Shown: positions 22,846 to 32,418, numbered from the stretch's first letter. The stretch is 64,000 nucleotides of DNA from Piscinibacter sp. (GCA_017983795.1 JAGOAS010000003.1:18023-82022); one strand, 5' to 3'. The notes: generated from the sequence alone by a model not told the origin. Program-made: numbers and translations.

Positions 22846-23654
22846 CAACGGTCCTTGAATACGGGGGCGCGCTTGGCGAAGAAGGCCGACACGCCTTCGA
22901 GATAGTCGTGGCTCATGCCGAGCCGGCGTTGCACGTCCGCTTCCAGGCTCAGCGCACCGTCCAGGCCCATGCGGTCGGCGTTGTCGAAGGCGCGGCGCGT
23001 CTCGGCCAAGGCCTTGCTCGGCAGCGCGGCGAGGCGTGCGGCCAGCGCCAGCGTTTCGGTGGCGAGCGCATCGTCGGCGACGCAGCGCCAGATCAGGCCG
23101 ATGCGCTGCGCCTCCTCGGCGCTGCACTTCTCGCCCAGCAGGGCCAGCGCCATCGCGTTGGCGCGGCCGACCAGGCGCGGCAGCAGCCAGGAGCCGCCGC
23201 AATCCGGGATCAGGCCGATCTTGGAGAAGGCCTGGATGAAGCTGGCCGACTTCGCCGCCAGCACGATGTCGCAGTTCAGCGCCAGGTTGGCGCCGGCGCC
23301 GGCGGCCACGCCGTTCACTGCCGCGATCACCGGCACCGGGAAGTGGTGGATCGCCAGCGCCAGCGGCTTGTAGCGCTCTTCGATGAGCTTGCCGATGTTC
23401 TTCGGCGCGGCGCCGGGCGTCAGGTCGGGCGCGATCGCCGGGTCGGAGAGATCCTGCCCGGCGCAGAAGCCGCGGCCCGCGCCGGTGATCACCACGCAGC
23501 GCACGCCGGCGTCGCCCGCCGCCGCCTTCAGCGCGCCGAGCAGCGCCTCGTGCAGCGCGCCGTCGAAGCTGTTGAGCGCCTGCGGGCGGTTCAGCGTGAG
23601 GGTGAGTACGGCGCCATCGCGGCGGCTGAGCAGGGGAGTGGCGTCGTCGGCCAT
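22845..23654 (-). CDS. paaG: Ring-1,2-epoxyphenylacetyl-CoA isomerase PaaG
   Basis: 269 residues, crotonase fold, with the oxyanion-hole segments RGFCAGQDLSDP and GVAAGAGANLALNCDIVLAA and the acidic GLIPDCGGSW stretch characteristic of PaaG. It converts the ring epoxide to the oxepin. A GTG at 23660 is in frame, but the ATG at 23654 has GAGG at the right distance. It is the first gene of the run, directly downstream of the palindromic operator. Confidence 0.94.
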   Translation of the reverse strand: MADDATPLLSRRDGAVLTLTLNRPQALNSFDGALHEALLGALKAAAGDAGVRCVVITGAGRGFCAGQDLSDPAIAPDLTPGAAPKNIGKLIEERYKPLALAIHHFPVPVIAAVNGVAAGAGANLALNCDIVLAAKSASFIQAFSKIGLIPDCGGSWLLPRLVGRANAMALALLGEKCSAEEAQRIGLIWRCVADDALATETLALAARLAALPSKALAETRRAFDNADRMGLDGALSLEADVQRRLGMSHDYLEGVSAFFAKRAPVFKDR

Positions 23655-23677
23655 GGGCACCTCGGGCGGGGATCTCG

Positions 23678-23703
23678 ATTCATTGACCGATCGGTCAATG
23701 AAT
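23678..23703. promoter_or_regulatory. 26-bp perfect palindrome, probable TetR operator of the paa operon
   Basis: ATTCATTGACCGA followed by its exact reverse complement TCGGTCAATGAAT. It lies 24-49 bp upstream of the paaG start. Long palindromes with a TGACCG-CGGTCA core are typical TetR-family operators, and the only TetR gene nearby is at the end of this operon. That TetR binds here is inference. Confidence 0.75.
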
Positions 23704-23782
23704 GTTTAATGTAGATCAAAGCCATGCCTGCGACAAGGCCGGCCCCGCTCGGGACTTTCACTGAAGGGAAGTCGCCGGCCTG

Positions 23783-24553
23783 TCAGGCCGACCGTTCGCG
23801 CGGCAGCCCGCAGGCCATGTGCCGCAGCCCGCGCAACACGTCGCCGATCACGATGATCGCCGGGCTGGCCAGGCCGTGTTCCTGCACCAGCTCGGCCAGC
23901 GCGCCCAGCGTGCCGATGGCGTGGCGCTGGGTCGGCAGGCTGGCGTGCTGCACCACCGCCACCGGCGTGGCGGGCGGCAGCGCGGCCAGCAGGCCCTGCT
24001 GCAGCTCGCGCACGCTGGCGACGCCCATGTAGACCACCAGCGTCAAGCCTTGCGCCGCGGCAGCGGCGAGCGTGGGCCAGCGCAGCGGCACCTCGCCGGC
24101 GCGCGCGTGGCCGGTCACCAGCATCACGCCGTGCGCGTGCGCGCGGTGCGTGAGCGGCACGCCCAGCGAGGTGGCCGCGGCCAGGCCGGCGGTGATGCCG
24201 TTGATCACGTCGACTTCGATGCCTTGCTCGCGCAGGTGCTCGGCCTCCTCGCCGCCGCGGCCGAAGACGAAGGGGTCGCCGCCCTTGAGGCGTACCACGC
24301 GCTCGCCCTTCAGCGCCTCGGCGGCCATCAGCTTCTCGATGAAGGCCTGCGGCGTGCTGGCGCAGCCGCCGCGCTTGCCGACGTGCACCACGCGCGCCGA
24401 GCGCCGCGCGAAGCGCAGCACGCCCTCGCCGACGAGGTCGTCGACCAGCAGCACGGTCGCGGCGCGGATGGCGCGGATGGCTTTCAGGGTCAGCAGTTCC
24501 GGGTCGCCGGGGCCGGCGCCGACCAGGCTGACGCGGCCGATGCGTGGCTTCAT
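23783..24553 (-). CDS. cobA: Uroporphyrinogen-III C-methyltransferase (SUMT)
   Basis: 256 residues, the size of the stand-alone methylase without CysG's extra domain. Family motifs: VGAGPGDPELLTLKA (about 10-24), VRLKGGDPFVFGRGGEE and VTGHARAG. It makes precorrin-2 for sirohaem, which NirB in the same operon needs. The ATG at 24553 overlaps the ybiB stop (ATGA), so it is the last gene of the nitrate-assimilation operon. A GGCCTG-T-CAGGCC dyad spans its stop codon. Confidence 0.96.
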   Translation of the reverse strand: MKPRIGRVSLVGAGPGDPELLTLKAIRAIRAATVLLVDDLVGEGVLRFARRSARVVHVGKRGGCASTPQAFIEKLMAAEALKGERVVRLKGGDPFVFGRGGEEAEHLREQGIEVDVINGITAGLAAATSLGVPLTHRAHAHGVMLVTGHARAGEVPLRWPTLAAAAAQGLTLVVYMGVASVRELQQGLLAALPPATPVAVVQHASLPTQRHAIGTLGALAELVQEHGLASPAIIVIGDVLRGLRHMACGLPRERSA

Positions 24554-25503
24554 GCGCTGAGTTCCTTCGATGTGTGCTGCGCGAGCGCGGCGAGTGCGGC
24601 CAGCAGCGCCTCGACCTGCTGCTGCAAGGGCGCCGGCGCCGGCTTCTCGCCGCTCACCACCGACTGGATGTACAGCGAGGTGGTGGCGGCATCGTGGCTG
24701 CGCGGCAGCACCGGCATCTCGGTCAGCACGCCTTCCTGCGCCGCGCGCGACAGCTCGGCGCGCAGCTGGCCGTCGATGAAGACATCGAGCCGGGGCAGGC
24801 GGCGCGGATCGGCCACCGGCTCGCCTTCGGTGCCGCGCATCAGCATGGCATCGGAGCGCGTCGCGGCGAGGAACTCGGCGAGCGTGCGGCCGTACTCGGG
24901 GTGGGTGTAGTTCACCACCCGCAGCGAACGCCGGCCCTGGGCGGGCGCCAGCAACTTGGCCACGGTGTGGCCGGGGTTGCGCAGGCCGATCACGCGGCGC
25001 ACGTCGAGCAGGCGCGCCAGCGGCGGGCACAGCGCCTCGGTGCGGATGAATACCGGCTCGCGGCGCGCCCAGGCGGCGTGGATGTCGGCGCTGTCCTGCG
25101 CGATGGGCAGGCCCAGCGTGTGGAAGATCTCGGCCGTGGTCACGCGCCCGGGGTCGTGCTCGGGCCCGTGCACCAGCACCGGCACGCCTTCCTGCGCCAG
25201 CAGCAGCGCGAGCAGGGCGGTCAGGTTGGGCAGCTTGCGCGCGCCGTTGTAGGAGGGCAGCACCAGGCTGGGTTGCGTCGGGTGCAGCGGGATGCAGCGC
25301 TCGTGCACCGAGCGCAGGAAGCCGGCCAGCTCCTCGATGCTCTCGCCCTTGATGCGCATCGCGATGGCGAAGGCGCCGATTTCCAGGTCGCTCGCCTGGC
25401 CATCGAGCACCTGGCTCATCAGCTCGTGCGCCTGCTCGGCCGTCAGGGACCGCGCGCCTTCCTTGCCGCGGCCGATTTCCTTGATGTAGGGGGCGATGCT
25501 CAT
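24550..25503 (-). CDS. ybiB: YbiB-like protein (TrpD2/anthranilate phosphoribosyltransferase fold)
   Basis: 317 residues. The N-terminal helical domain (MSQVLDGQASDLEIGAFAIAM) and following Rossmann-like domain are those of nucleoside/anthranilate phosphoribosyltransferases; members named YbiB/TrpD2 bind nucleic acid and lack anthranilate phosphoribosyltransferase activity, according to family knowledge. The usual GTGGD phosphate-binding loop of TrpD is replaced by LPSYNGARKLPN, consistent with YbiB. It lies between nasA and cobA on the same strand; why it belongs with nitrate assimilation is unclear. Confidence 0.88.
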   Translation of the reverse strand: MSIAPYIKEIGRGKEGARSLTAEQAHELMSQVLDGQASDLEIGAFAIAMRIKGESIEELAGFLRSVHERCIPLHPTQPSLVLPSYNGARKLPNLTALLALLLAQEGVPVLVHGPEHDPGRVTTAEIFHTLGLPIAQDSADIHAAWARREPVFIRTEALCPPLARLLDVRRVIGLRNPGHTVAKLLAPAQGRRSLRVVNYTHPEYGRTLAEFLAATRSDAMLMRGTEGEPVADPRRLPRLDVFIDGQLRAELSRAAQEGVLTEMPVLPRSHDAATTSLYIQSVVSGEKPAPAPLQQQVEALLAALAALAQHTSKELSA

Positions 25504-25534
25504 CGTCTTGTCTCCGATCGCGGCATCGCAAGCT

Positions 25535-28309
25535 TCATGCCGCTTGTTCTCTGAGCCGCACGATACGACGGAGTTCAGGCAGGCAGGAACCGCAGTGGGT
25601 GCCGCAGCGCAGTTCGGCTTGCAGTTGCGCAAGTTTCGCGTCGACCGTGCCGGCCGCGTGATCGAGCACGCCGGCGATCTGCGCCTCGCCGACGTCGAAG
25701 CAGCTGCACACCTGCCTGCCGCGCGCGGGCAGGGCCAGCGGCGCGCGTTCGCCGCCTTGCAGCAGGGCACGGCCGAAGGCGGCCGCGCTGCCGCCGCCCT
25801 GCAGCAAGGGCCGCACCCAGGCCTCGGCGCGGGTGTCGCCGGCGAGCAGGAAGGCTTGCAGCGAGGCGTCGCCGGAGAGCTTCATCGCGCGATGCTGGCC
25901 GCGGCGCTTGTCGACATAGCGCAGCGCGCCGGCCTGGCCCAGCCCGAGCAGGGCCTCGATGCGCTGCAGCAGCCCTTCCGGCGCCGCCTCGTAGGCCGCG
26001 GCACGGAACAGCACGCCCCAGCGTTCGCGCCCGAAGGGCACGGCGGTGGCGAAGGCGAAGGCGCCCATCAGCTCGCGCAACTGCTCGCGTGCGCGCAGCG
26101 CCTCGCCCTCGGGCAGCCAGGCCATGGCCAGCAGCCGCCAGGGCAGCTCGGCCTTGAGGATCTTCACCGCCGCGTGCTTCAGCTCGGGCTGGCGCGACGC
26201 GGGGCAGAAGGCCGGGCTGGTGAGCGCGTTGACGCCCGCCGCCGCCGTGCCGTTGGCGCTGCGCCCGCCGAGGTATTCGTCGCCCCAGTGCATGGCGATG
26301 AAGGCCTGCGCCGGCGCGATCTGCGCGCTCGACAGCGCCGGCAGCACGATGGAGCCGCGCCGCGAGGTGACGTGCACCAGGTCGCCCTCGGCGAGCTGCA
26401 GGCGTGCCATGTCCTGCGCGTGCATCTCGATGGCCGGCTCGGCGACATGGCCGAACAGCCGCGCCACCGTGCCGGTGCGGCTCATGCCGTGCCACTGGTC
26501 ACGCAGCCGGCCGGTGGTGAGCGAGAAGGGCCAGCGCGCCTCGCGCGGCTCGGCCAGCGGCAGGTGGCGCGCGTCGGCGAAGCGGGCGCGGCCGTCTTCC
26601 GTGGGGAAGACGCCGTCTTCGTAGAGCCGCGCGCGGCCGCTCGTGGCGCCGGCGGGGCAGGGCCATTGCTGCGGCGCCGCTTCGAGGGCGGCGTAGCTCA
26701 GGCCGGTGATGTCGAGGTCACGCCCGCGCGTGCTCTCGCGGTGCTCGTTCCACACCGACTCGGCGCTGGTGTAGGCGAACAGGCTGGGCCGGCCGGGGCG
26801 CAGGCGCGCTTCGAGCCGCTGCGCGAACGCGGTGGCGATGGCCCAGTCGTGGCGCGCCTCGCCGCTGCCCCACACCGCGGGGCGCACGCGGCTGATGCGG
26901 CGCTCGCTGTTGGTGACCGTGCCGTCCTTCTCGCCCCACGTGGTGGCGGGCAGCAGCAGATCCGCATACGTGCAGGTGGCGGTGGTGGCGAAGGCCTCCT
27001 GCACCACCACGAACTCGGCGCGCTGCAGCGCGCGGCGCACCGTGGCCTGGTCGGGCAGCGACTGGGCCGGGTTGGTGCAGACTATCCACAGCGCGCGGAT
27101 CTCGCCGTCGGCCGCGGCCTGGAACATCTCCACCGCGGTCTTGCCCGGCGTGGCGGGCACGCTCTCCACGCCCCACAGGCGCGCCACCTCGGCACGGTGC
27201 CCGGCATTGCCGAGGTCGCGGTGCGCGCTGAGCAGGTTGGCCAGCCCGCCCACCTCGCGCCCGCCCATCGCATTGGGCTGGCCGGTGAGCGAGAAGGGCC
27301 CGGCGCCCGGCTTGCCGATCTGGCCGGTGGCCAGGTGCAGGTTGATGAGCGCGGCGTTCTTGGCCGTGCCGTTGGCGCTCTGGTTGAGGCCCTGGCAGTA
27401 CAGCGAGAGCGTGGGCCGGCGCGTGGCGGGCTCGCCATCCAGCCCGGCGAACCAGCGCGCCGCCTGGATCAGCTCGGCCTCGCCGATGCCGCAGAGCGCC
27501 GCCGTCTCCCTGGGCGTGGCCTCGCGCACGCGCTCGCGCAGCGCGGCGAAGCCGCTGGTGTGCTCGGCGATGTAGCGGCCGTCGGTCAGCCCTTCCCACA
27601 GCATCAGGTGCAGCATGCCGTTGAAGAGCACCACGTCGCTGCCCGGCTGGATCTGCAGGAACAGGTCGGCGGCCTCGGCGGTTTCGGTGCGGCGCGGATC
27701 GACGACGATGAGGCGCAGTGCCGGGTTGGCGCGCTTGGCGTCTTCGATGCGGCGGAACAGGATGGGGTGCGCAAACGCCGTGTTCGAGCCGGCGATGAAG
27801 AGCGTGTGCGCCTGCGCCAGATCCTCGTAGCAGGCCGGCGGCGCGTCGGCGCCCAGCGTCGCCTTGTAGCCCGACACCGCCGAGCTCATGCACAGGCGCG
27901 AATTGGTGTCGAGGTTGTTGGTGCCGAGCAGGCCCTTGGCGAGCTTGTTGAAGACGTAGTAATCCTCGGTGAGCAACTGGCCGGAGAGGTAGAAGCCGAC
28001 GGCGTCCGGCCCGTGCGCCTGCACGATGCCGGCGAAGCGCTCGGTGGCGAGATCCAGCGCTTCGTCCCAGGCGATCGCCTGCGCCGGCTCGCCGCGCCGC
28101 AGGCGCCGCATCGGCTGCAGCAGGCGCGTCTGGCGCGTCACCGCGGCGCTGGCGCTCAGGTGCAGCGTGCTGCCCTTGCTGCACAGGCGGCCGAAGTTGG
28201 CCGGGTGATCGGGGTCGCCGCGCACGCCGCTGATCTGGCGGCCGTCCGACTCGATGATCACCCCGCAGCCGACGCCGCAGTAGGGGCAGGTGGACTTCGT
28301 CTCGGTCAC
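25535..28309 (-). CDS. nasA: Assimilatory nitrate reductase catalytic subunit
   Basis: 924 residues. The N-terminal [4Fe-4S] motif CPYCGVGCG with a fourth Cys in GRLCSKG is followed by molybdopterin domains, including the Mo-ligand Cys in NSRLCMSSA. The C-terminus carries a BFD-like [2Fe-2S] domain (about 865-915, CSCFDVGEAQ ... CGTHCGSCLPELR), as in the NasC/NasA form that receives electrons through an extra cluster. It reduces nitrate to nitrite in the cytoplasm. The GTG start at 28309 overlaps the nirD stop (GTGA). Confidence 0.96.
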   Translation of the reverse strand: MTETKSTCPYCGVGCGVIIESDGRQISGVRGDPDHPANFGRLCSKGSTLHLSASAAVTRQTRLLQPMRRLRRGEPAQAIAWDEALDLATERFAGIVQAHGPDAVGFYLSGQLLTEDYYVFNKLAKGLLGTNNLDTNSRLCMSSAVSGYKATLGADAPPACYEDLAQAHTLFIAGSNTAFAHPILFRRIEDAKRANPALRLIVVDPRRTETAEAADLFLQIQPGSDVVLFNGMLHLMLWEGLTDGRYIAEHTSGFAALRERVREATPRETAALCGIGEAELIQAARWFAGLDGEPATRRPTLSLYCQGLNQSANGTAKNAALINLHLATGQIGKPGAGPFSLTGQPNAMGGREVGGLANLLSAHRDLGNAGHRAEVARLWGVESVPATPGKTAVEMFQAAADGEIRALWIVCTNPAQSLPDQATVRRALQRAEFVVVQEAFATTATCTYADLLLPATTWGEKDGTVTNSERRISRVRPAVWGSGEARHDWAIATAFAQRLEARLRPGRPSLFAYTSAESVWNEHRESTRGRDLDITGLSYAALEAAPQQWPCPAGATSGRARLYEDGVFPTEDGRARFADARHLPLAEPREARWPFSLTTGRLRDQWHGMSRTGTVARLFGHVAEPAIEMHAQDMARLQLAEGDLVHVTSRRGSIVLPALSSAQIAPAQAFIAMHWGDEYLGGRSANGTAAAGVNALTSPAFCPASRQPELKHAAVKILKAELPWRLLAMAWLPEGEALRAREQLRELMGAFAFATAVPFGRERWGVLFRAAAYEAAPEGLLQRIEALLGLGQAGALRYVDKRRGQHRAMKLSGDASLQAFLLAGDTRAEAWVRPLLQGGGSAAAFGRALLQGGERAPLALPARGRQVCSCFDVGEAQIAGVLDHAAGTVDAKLAQLQAELRCGTHCGSCLPELRRIVRLREQAA

Positions 28310-28644
28310 GTCAGCGCTATCGAGTTCAGCTCGGCCACGTCCAGCGACACCGTGCCGTTCTCGACCTTCACCGCGAAGCGCGGCGTGCAGCCGTGATCCG
28401 GCGCCGCCGCGACGCCGTCACACAAACCGATGGTCCAGTTGTGCAGCGGGCAGGCCACGCTGCGGCCGAAGACGATGCCCTGGCTGAGCGGGCCGCCCTT
28501 GTGCGGGCAGCGGTCGAGCAGCGCGAACACCTCGCCTTCGGCGTTGCGGAAGAGGGCAACCTCCGGCCCCTTGGCGCGCGCCACGCGGCGCGCGCCGAGC
28601 ACCGGAATGTCGTCGACGCGGCAGATCTCCTTCCACTCGCTCAT
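28306..28644 (-). CDS. nirD: Nitrite reductase small subunit NirD
   Basis: 112 residues with a Rieske-like fold: CPHKGGPLSQG and CPLHNW keep the CxH pairs of true Rieske proteins, unlike E. coli NirD, which has lost them. It partners NirB in the NADH-dependent reduction of nitrite to ammonia. The ATG overlaps the nirB stop by one base (TGATG). Confidence 0.95.
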   Translation of the reverse strand: MSEWKEICRVDDIPVLGARRVARAKGPEVALFRNAEGEVFALLDRCPHKGGPLSQGIVFGRSVACPLHNWTIGLCDGVAAAPDHGCTPRFAVKVENGTVSLDVAELNSIALT

Positions 28645-31079
28645 CACAGCGCTCCCACGGGGTTGAACTGGCGCGTGTCGACGCGCGCCTTGTCGAACTC
28701 GAACCACGGATCGGGTTCACCATCGAGCGCGAACTGCAGCCGCGCCCACAGCGCGCGGCGGCCCTCGGCGTCGTCGAGGATCTTCTTCTTCACGTGGTCC
28801 AGGCCGACGCGGCTCACGTAGTGGCAGGTGCGCTCGAGGTACCAGCCTTCCTCGCGGTAGAGCTGCAGGAAGGCGCCCGCGTACTCCAGCACCTCGGCCG
28901 CCGTCTTGAGCTTGACGAGGAACTGCGCCACCTCGGTCTTGATGCCGCCGTTGCCGGCGACGTAGATCTCCCAGCCGGAGTCGACGCCGATCACGCCCAC
29001 GTCCTTGATGCCGGCCTCGGCGCAGTTGCGCGGGCAACCGCTCACCGCGATCTTCACCTTGTGCGGTGCATACATGCGCCACAACGCGCGCTCCAGATCC
29101 TTGCCCATCTGCGTGCTGTCCTGCGTGCCGAAGCGGCACCACTCGGAGCCGACGCAGGTCTTCACCGTGCGCAACGCCTTGGCGTAGGCGTGGCCCGAGG
29201 GCATGCCGATGTCCTTCCAGACATTGACCAGGTCTTCCTTCTTCACGCCGAGCAGGTCGATGCGCTGGCCGCCGGTGACCTTGACGGTCGGGATCTTGTA
29301 CTTGTCGACCGCGTCGGCGATGCGGCGCAGCTCGTCGGCCGTGGTCTCGCCGCCCCACATGCGCGGGATCACCGAATAGGTGCCGTCCTTCTGGATGTTG
29401 GCGTGGCTGCGCTCGTTGATGAAGCGGCTCTGCGGGTCGTCCTGCGCTTCCTTGGGCCAGGTGCTGATCAGGTAGTAGTTGATCGCCGGCCGGCACGAGG
29501 CGCAGCCGTTCGGCGTGCGCCAGCCGAGCAGCTGGTAGACCGAATCGACGCTCAGCAGTTTCTCGGCCTTGATCGCCTCGCGCGCCTCCTGGTGGCTCAC
29601 GTCGGTGCAGCCGCACATCGCCTTCTTGGTCGGCGCCTTGGAGTAGTCGCCGCCGGCGGTGAACATCAGCAGCTGCTCCACCAGGCCGGTGCAGGAGCCG
29701 CAGCTCGCGCTGGCCTTGGTGTGCTTGCGCACCTCGTCGAGCGTGAACAGGCCCTTGTCCTTGATGGCCTTGCAGATCGCTCCCTTGGTGACGCCGTTGC
29801 AGCCGCAGACCTCGTCGGAATCGGCCATCGCGGCGGCCTTGCTGTGGCCCTCGTGGCCGACGTCGCCGATGTTGCTCTCGCCGAACATCAGCCGGTCGCG
29901 GATGTCGCCGATCGCACGGCCCTCGCGCAGCAGCTTGAAGTACCACGAGCCGTCGACGGTGTCGCCATACAGGCAGGCGCCGACCAGCTTGTCGCCCTTG
30001 ACGACGAGCTTCTTGTAGACGCCGCCCTGCGGGTCGCTGAGCACGATCTCCTCGCTGCCGTCGCCGCCCATGAACTCGCCGGCGGAGAAGAGGTCGATGC
30101 CGGTCACCTTCAGCTTGGTGCTGGTCTGGCTGCCGGTGTAGCGGCCGATGCCGAACTCGGCCAGGTGCGTGGCGCACACCTTGCCCTGCTCGAACAGCGG
30201 CGCCACCAGGCCGTAGGCGATGCCGCGGTGCGCGGCGCATTCGCCGACCGCGTAGATGCGCGGGTCGGTGACGGTCTGCATGGTGTCGCTGACGACGATG
30301 CCTCGGTTGCAATGCAGGCCGATCCTTTCGGCGAGTTCGGTATTGGGGCGGATGCCGGCGGCCATCACGACGAGATCGGCGGGGATCTCGTTGCCGTTCT
30401 TGAACTGCACGGCCATGACCCTTCCATCCTTGCCGCCGATCAGCGACTGCGTCTGCGCGCCGATCATGAAGCGCAGGCCGCGCGCCTCGAGCGACTTCTG
30501 CAGCAGCTGGCCCGCCACGTCATCGAGCTGGCGCTCCATCAGCCAGGGCGCGATGTGCACCACGGTGACCTGCATGCCGCGCAGCATCAGGCCGTTGGCC
30601 GCTTCCAGGCCGAGCAGGCCGCCGCCGATGACGACGGCGTGCTTGTACTTCTGCGCCGCGGCGATCATCGCCTCGGTGTCGGCGATGTCGCGGTAGGCGA
30701 TCACGCCTTCGAGGTCCTTGCCCGGCACCGGCAGGATGAAGGGGTTGGAGCCGGTGGCGATCAGCAGCCGGTCGTATTCCTCCTCGGTGCCGTCGGCAGC
30801 GCGCACGATGCGCTTGCGGCGATCCACCTCGACCACCTTCTTGCCCAGGTGCAACCGGATGCCGTGCTCCTCGTACCAGCTGAGCGGGTTGAGCACGATC
30901 TGGTCGATGGTCTGCTCGCCGGCCAGCACCGGGCTGAGCAGGATGCGGTTGTAGTTCGGGTGCGGCTCGGCGCCGAAGACGGCGATCTCGTAGAGCTCCG
31001 GCGCGATCTTCAGCAGTTCCTCGAGCGTGCGCACACCGGCCATGCCGTTGCCGATCATCACGAGTTTGGTTTTCTTCAT
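28644..31079 (-). CDS. nirB: NADH-dependent assimilatory nitrite reductase large subunit NirB
   Basis: 811 residues. N-terminal FAD/NAD(P) domains (VMIGNGMAGVRTLEEL; VVIGGGLLGLEAANGL), then BFD-like Cys clusters (DEVCGCNGVTKG; SCGSCTGLVEQ; a second set CGCTDVSH ... NGCASCRP), and a C-terminal sirohaem/[4Fe-4S] module with TCVGSEWCRFG and SGCPRNCAEAGIKD. It carries out the six-electron reduction of nitrite. The ATG overlaps the transporter stop (ATGA). The sirohaem precursor is supplied by cobA in the same operon. Confidence 0.97.
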   Translation of the reverse strand: MKKTKLVMIGNGMAGVRTLEELLKIAPELYEIAVFGAEPHPNYNRILLSPVLAGEQTIDQIVLNPLSWYEEHGIRLHLGKKVVEVDRRKRIVRAADGTEEEYDRLLIATGSNPFILPVPGKDLEGVIAYRDIADTEAMIAAAQKYKHAVVIGGGLLGLEAANGLMLRGMQVTVVHIAPWLMERQLDDVAGQLLQKSLEARGLRFMIGAQTQSLIGGKDGRVMAVQFKNGNEIPADLVVMAAGIRPNTELAERIGLHCNRGIVVSDTMQTVTDPRIYAVGECAAHRGIAYGLVAPLFEQGKVCATHLAEFGIGRYTGSQTSTKLKVTGIDLFSAGEFMGGDGSEEIVLSDPQGGVYKKLVVKGDKLVGACLYGDTVDGSWYFKLLREGRAIGDIRDRLMFGESNIGDVGHEGHSKAAAMADSDEVCGCNGVTKGAICKAIKDKGLFTLDEVRKHTKASASCGSCTGLVEQLLMFTAGGDYSKAPTKKAMCGCTDVSHQEAREAIKAEKLLSVDSVYQLLGWRTPNGCASCRPAINYYLISTWPKEAQDDPQSRFINERSHANIQKDGTYSVIPRMWGGETTADELRRIADAVDKYKIPTVKVTGGQRIDLLGVKKEDLVNVWKDIGMPSGHAYAKALRTVKTCVGSEWCRFGTQDSTQMGKDLERALWRMYAPHKVKIAVSGCPRNCAEAGIKDVGVIGVDSGWEIYVAGNGGIKTEVAQFLVKLKTAAEVLEYAGAFLQLYREEGWYLERTCHYVSRVGLDHVKKKILDDAEGRRALWARLQFALDGEPDPWFEFDKARVDTRQFNPVGAL

Positions 31080-32359
31080 GCGGGCCTCCGAAGGGCGTTG
31101 ATGGGGAGCCCGTTCGCCGCGGGCGCTGGGGCGCGGCCGCCGCGCTCGACCCAGGTGCGCGTCCAGCGCATCTGCACCACGCGCAGCATCACCAGCATCA
31201 GCAGCGCCAGCACCGCGAAGGAGACGAAGCCCCACAGGTAGCTGCCGCTGTACTGCTTGGACAGGCCCATGGCGTTGGGGATGAAGCCGCCGCCGAGCGC
31301 GCCGACCTCGCCGATCATCGAGCCGGCCACCGCGGTGGCGAGCGGCCAGCGCAGCGGCACCAGCTGGAACAGCGCGCCGTTGCCCGCGCCCAGGCAGGCG
31401 AAGCAGAGCATGAAGAGCAGGGTGCTCGCGGCCAGCGAGCCGGCGCTCATGCCGCACAGCGTGAGCGTCGCCGCCACCGCGACCAGCACGCCGGAGAGCG
31501 TGTTGACGCCGCCGATGCGATCCGAGATCCAGCCGCCGACCACGCGCACCGCCGAGCCCATCAGCGTGGCGAGCATGGTGAGCTGGCCGGCCTCGACCTT
31601 GGTGACCTTGAACTGGTCGTAGAAGTAGGTGGGCAGGAAGCTGGCCAGGCCGATGAAGCCGCCGAAGGTGACGACGTAGAGGAGGCTGAAGGCCCAGCCG
31701 TCTTTCTCGAACAGGCAGGCGATGTGCTGGCGCAAGCTCTGGTGCTCGCGATCGGGCGGCTCCTTGGCGGCGAACCACATCACCGCCATCGGCAGCAGCA
31801 TGCTGAAAGCGGCGAAGCCGTAGACGGCCTGCCAGCCGAAGCGCATGGCCAGCGGCGGCGCGAACAGCACGGCCAGCACGGTGCCCGAGTTGCCGGCGCC
31901 GGCCAGGCCCATCGCCAGGCCCTTGTATTTCGGCGGGTACCAGCCGCTGCCCAGGCTCAGCGCGACGCCGAAGCTGGCGCCGGCGATGCCCAGCAGCACG
32001 CCCATCAGGATCACCTCGTCGTAGGTATCGACGGCGAGCCAGCCGAAGGCGAGCGCGGCGACGATCAGGCCCATCTCCACCAGCGCGGCGTTCTTGCGGC
32101 CGATGTACTGCGACAGCACGCCGAGCGGAAAGCGCATCAGCGCGCCGGCGAGGATGGGTACCGAGAGCATGAAGCCCTTCTGTGCGGCGCTGAGCTGGAA
32201 GGTCTCGCTGATGAACGGGCCCATCGCGCCGTTCAGCACCCAGATGGCGAAGCAGAAGTCGAAGTAGAGGAAGGAGGCCAGCAGCGTGGGCCAGTGGCCC
32301 GCGGCCAGGAAGGCGCGGGCTCCGTAAGCAGGGATGGATGGAGGACGGACGACGGCCAT
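31076..32359 (-). CDS. Nitrate/nitrite MFS transporter, NarK/NasA family
   Basis: 427 residues with about 12 hydrophobic helices. The nitrate signatures are visible: GLAGAGNSGTVLAVL (first) and GALGGGFIPNAMGLS (second). It is the first gene of the operon and should bring nitrate in for NasA. The ATG at 32359 is preceded by TTGGAG at a suitable distance. The coding frame is open further upstream, but that part is leader sequence with hairpins and a sigma-54 promoter. Confidence 0.95.
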   Translation of the reverse strand: MAVVRPPSIPAYGARAFLAAGHWPTLLASFLYFDFCFAIWVLNGAMGPFISETFQLSAAQKGFMLSVPILAGALMRFPLGVLSQYIGRKNAALVEMGLIVAALAFGWLAVDTYDEVILMGVLLGIAGASFGVALSLGSGWYPPKYKGLAMGLAGAGNSGTVLAVLFAPPLAMRFGWQAVYGFAAFSMLLPMAVMWFAAKEPPDREHQSLRQHIACLFEKDGWAFSLLYVVTFGGFIGLASFLPTYFYDQFKVTKVEAGQLTMLATLMGSAVRVVGGWISDRIGGVNTLSGVLVAVAATLTLCGMSAGSLAASTLLFMLCFACLGAGNGALFQLVPLRWPLATAVAGSMIGEVGALGGGFIPNAMGLSKQYSGSYLWGFVSFAVLALLMLVMLRVVQMRWTRTWVERGGRAPAPAANGLPINALRRPA

Positions 32360-32418
32360 GACGGGCTCCAAGCTGCTTCGCAGGCGTGTGCTCGCCGCGA
32401 AGACGGAGATACATCGCC

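Noticed and set aside
23724..24032. Small plus-strand frame after the paa operator
   Set aside because: It overlaps cobA in antisense; no domain or ribosome-binding site.
25496..28396. A 966-codon plus-strand open frame opposite nasA
   Set aside because: Antisense shadow of a fully supported nitrate reductase; no domains visible.
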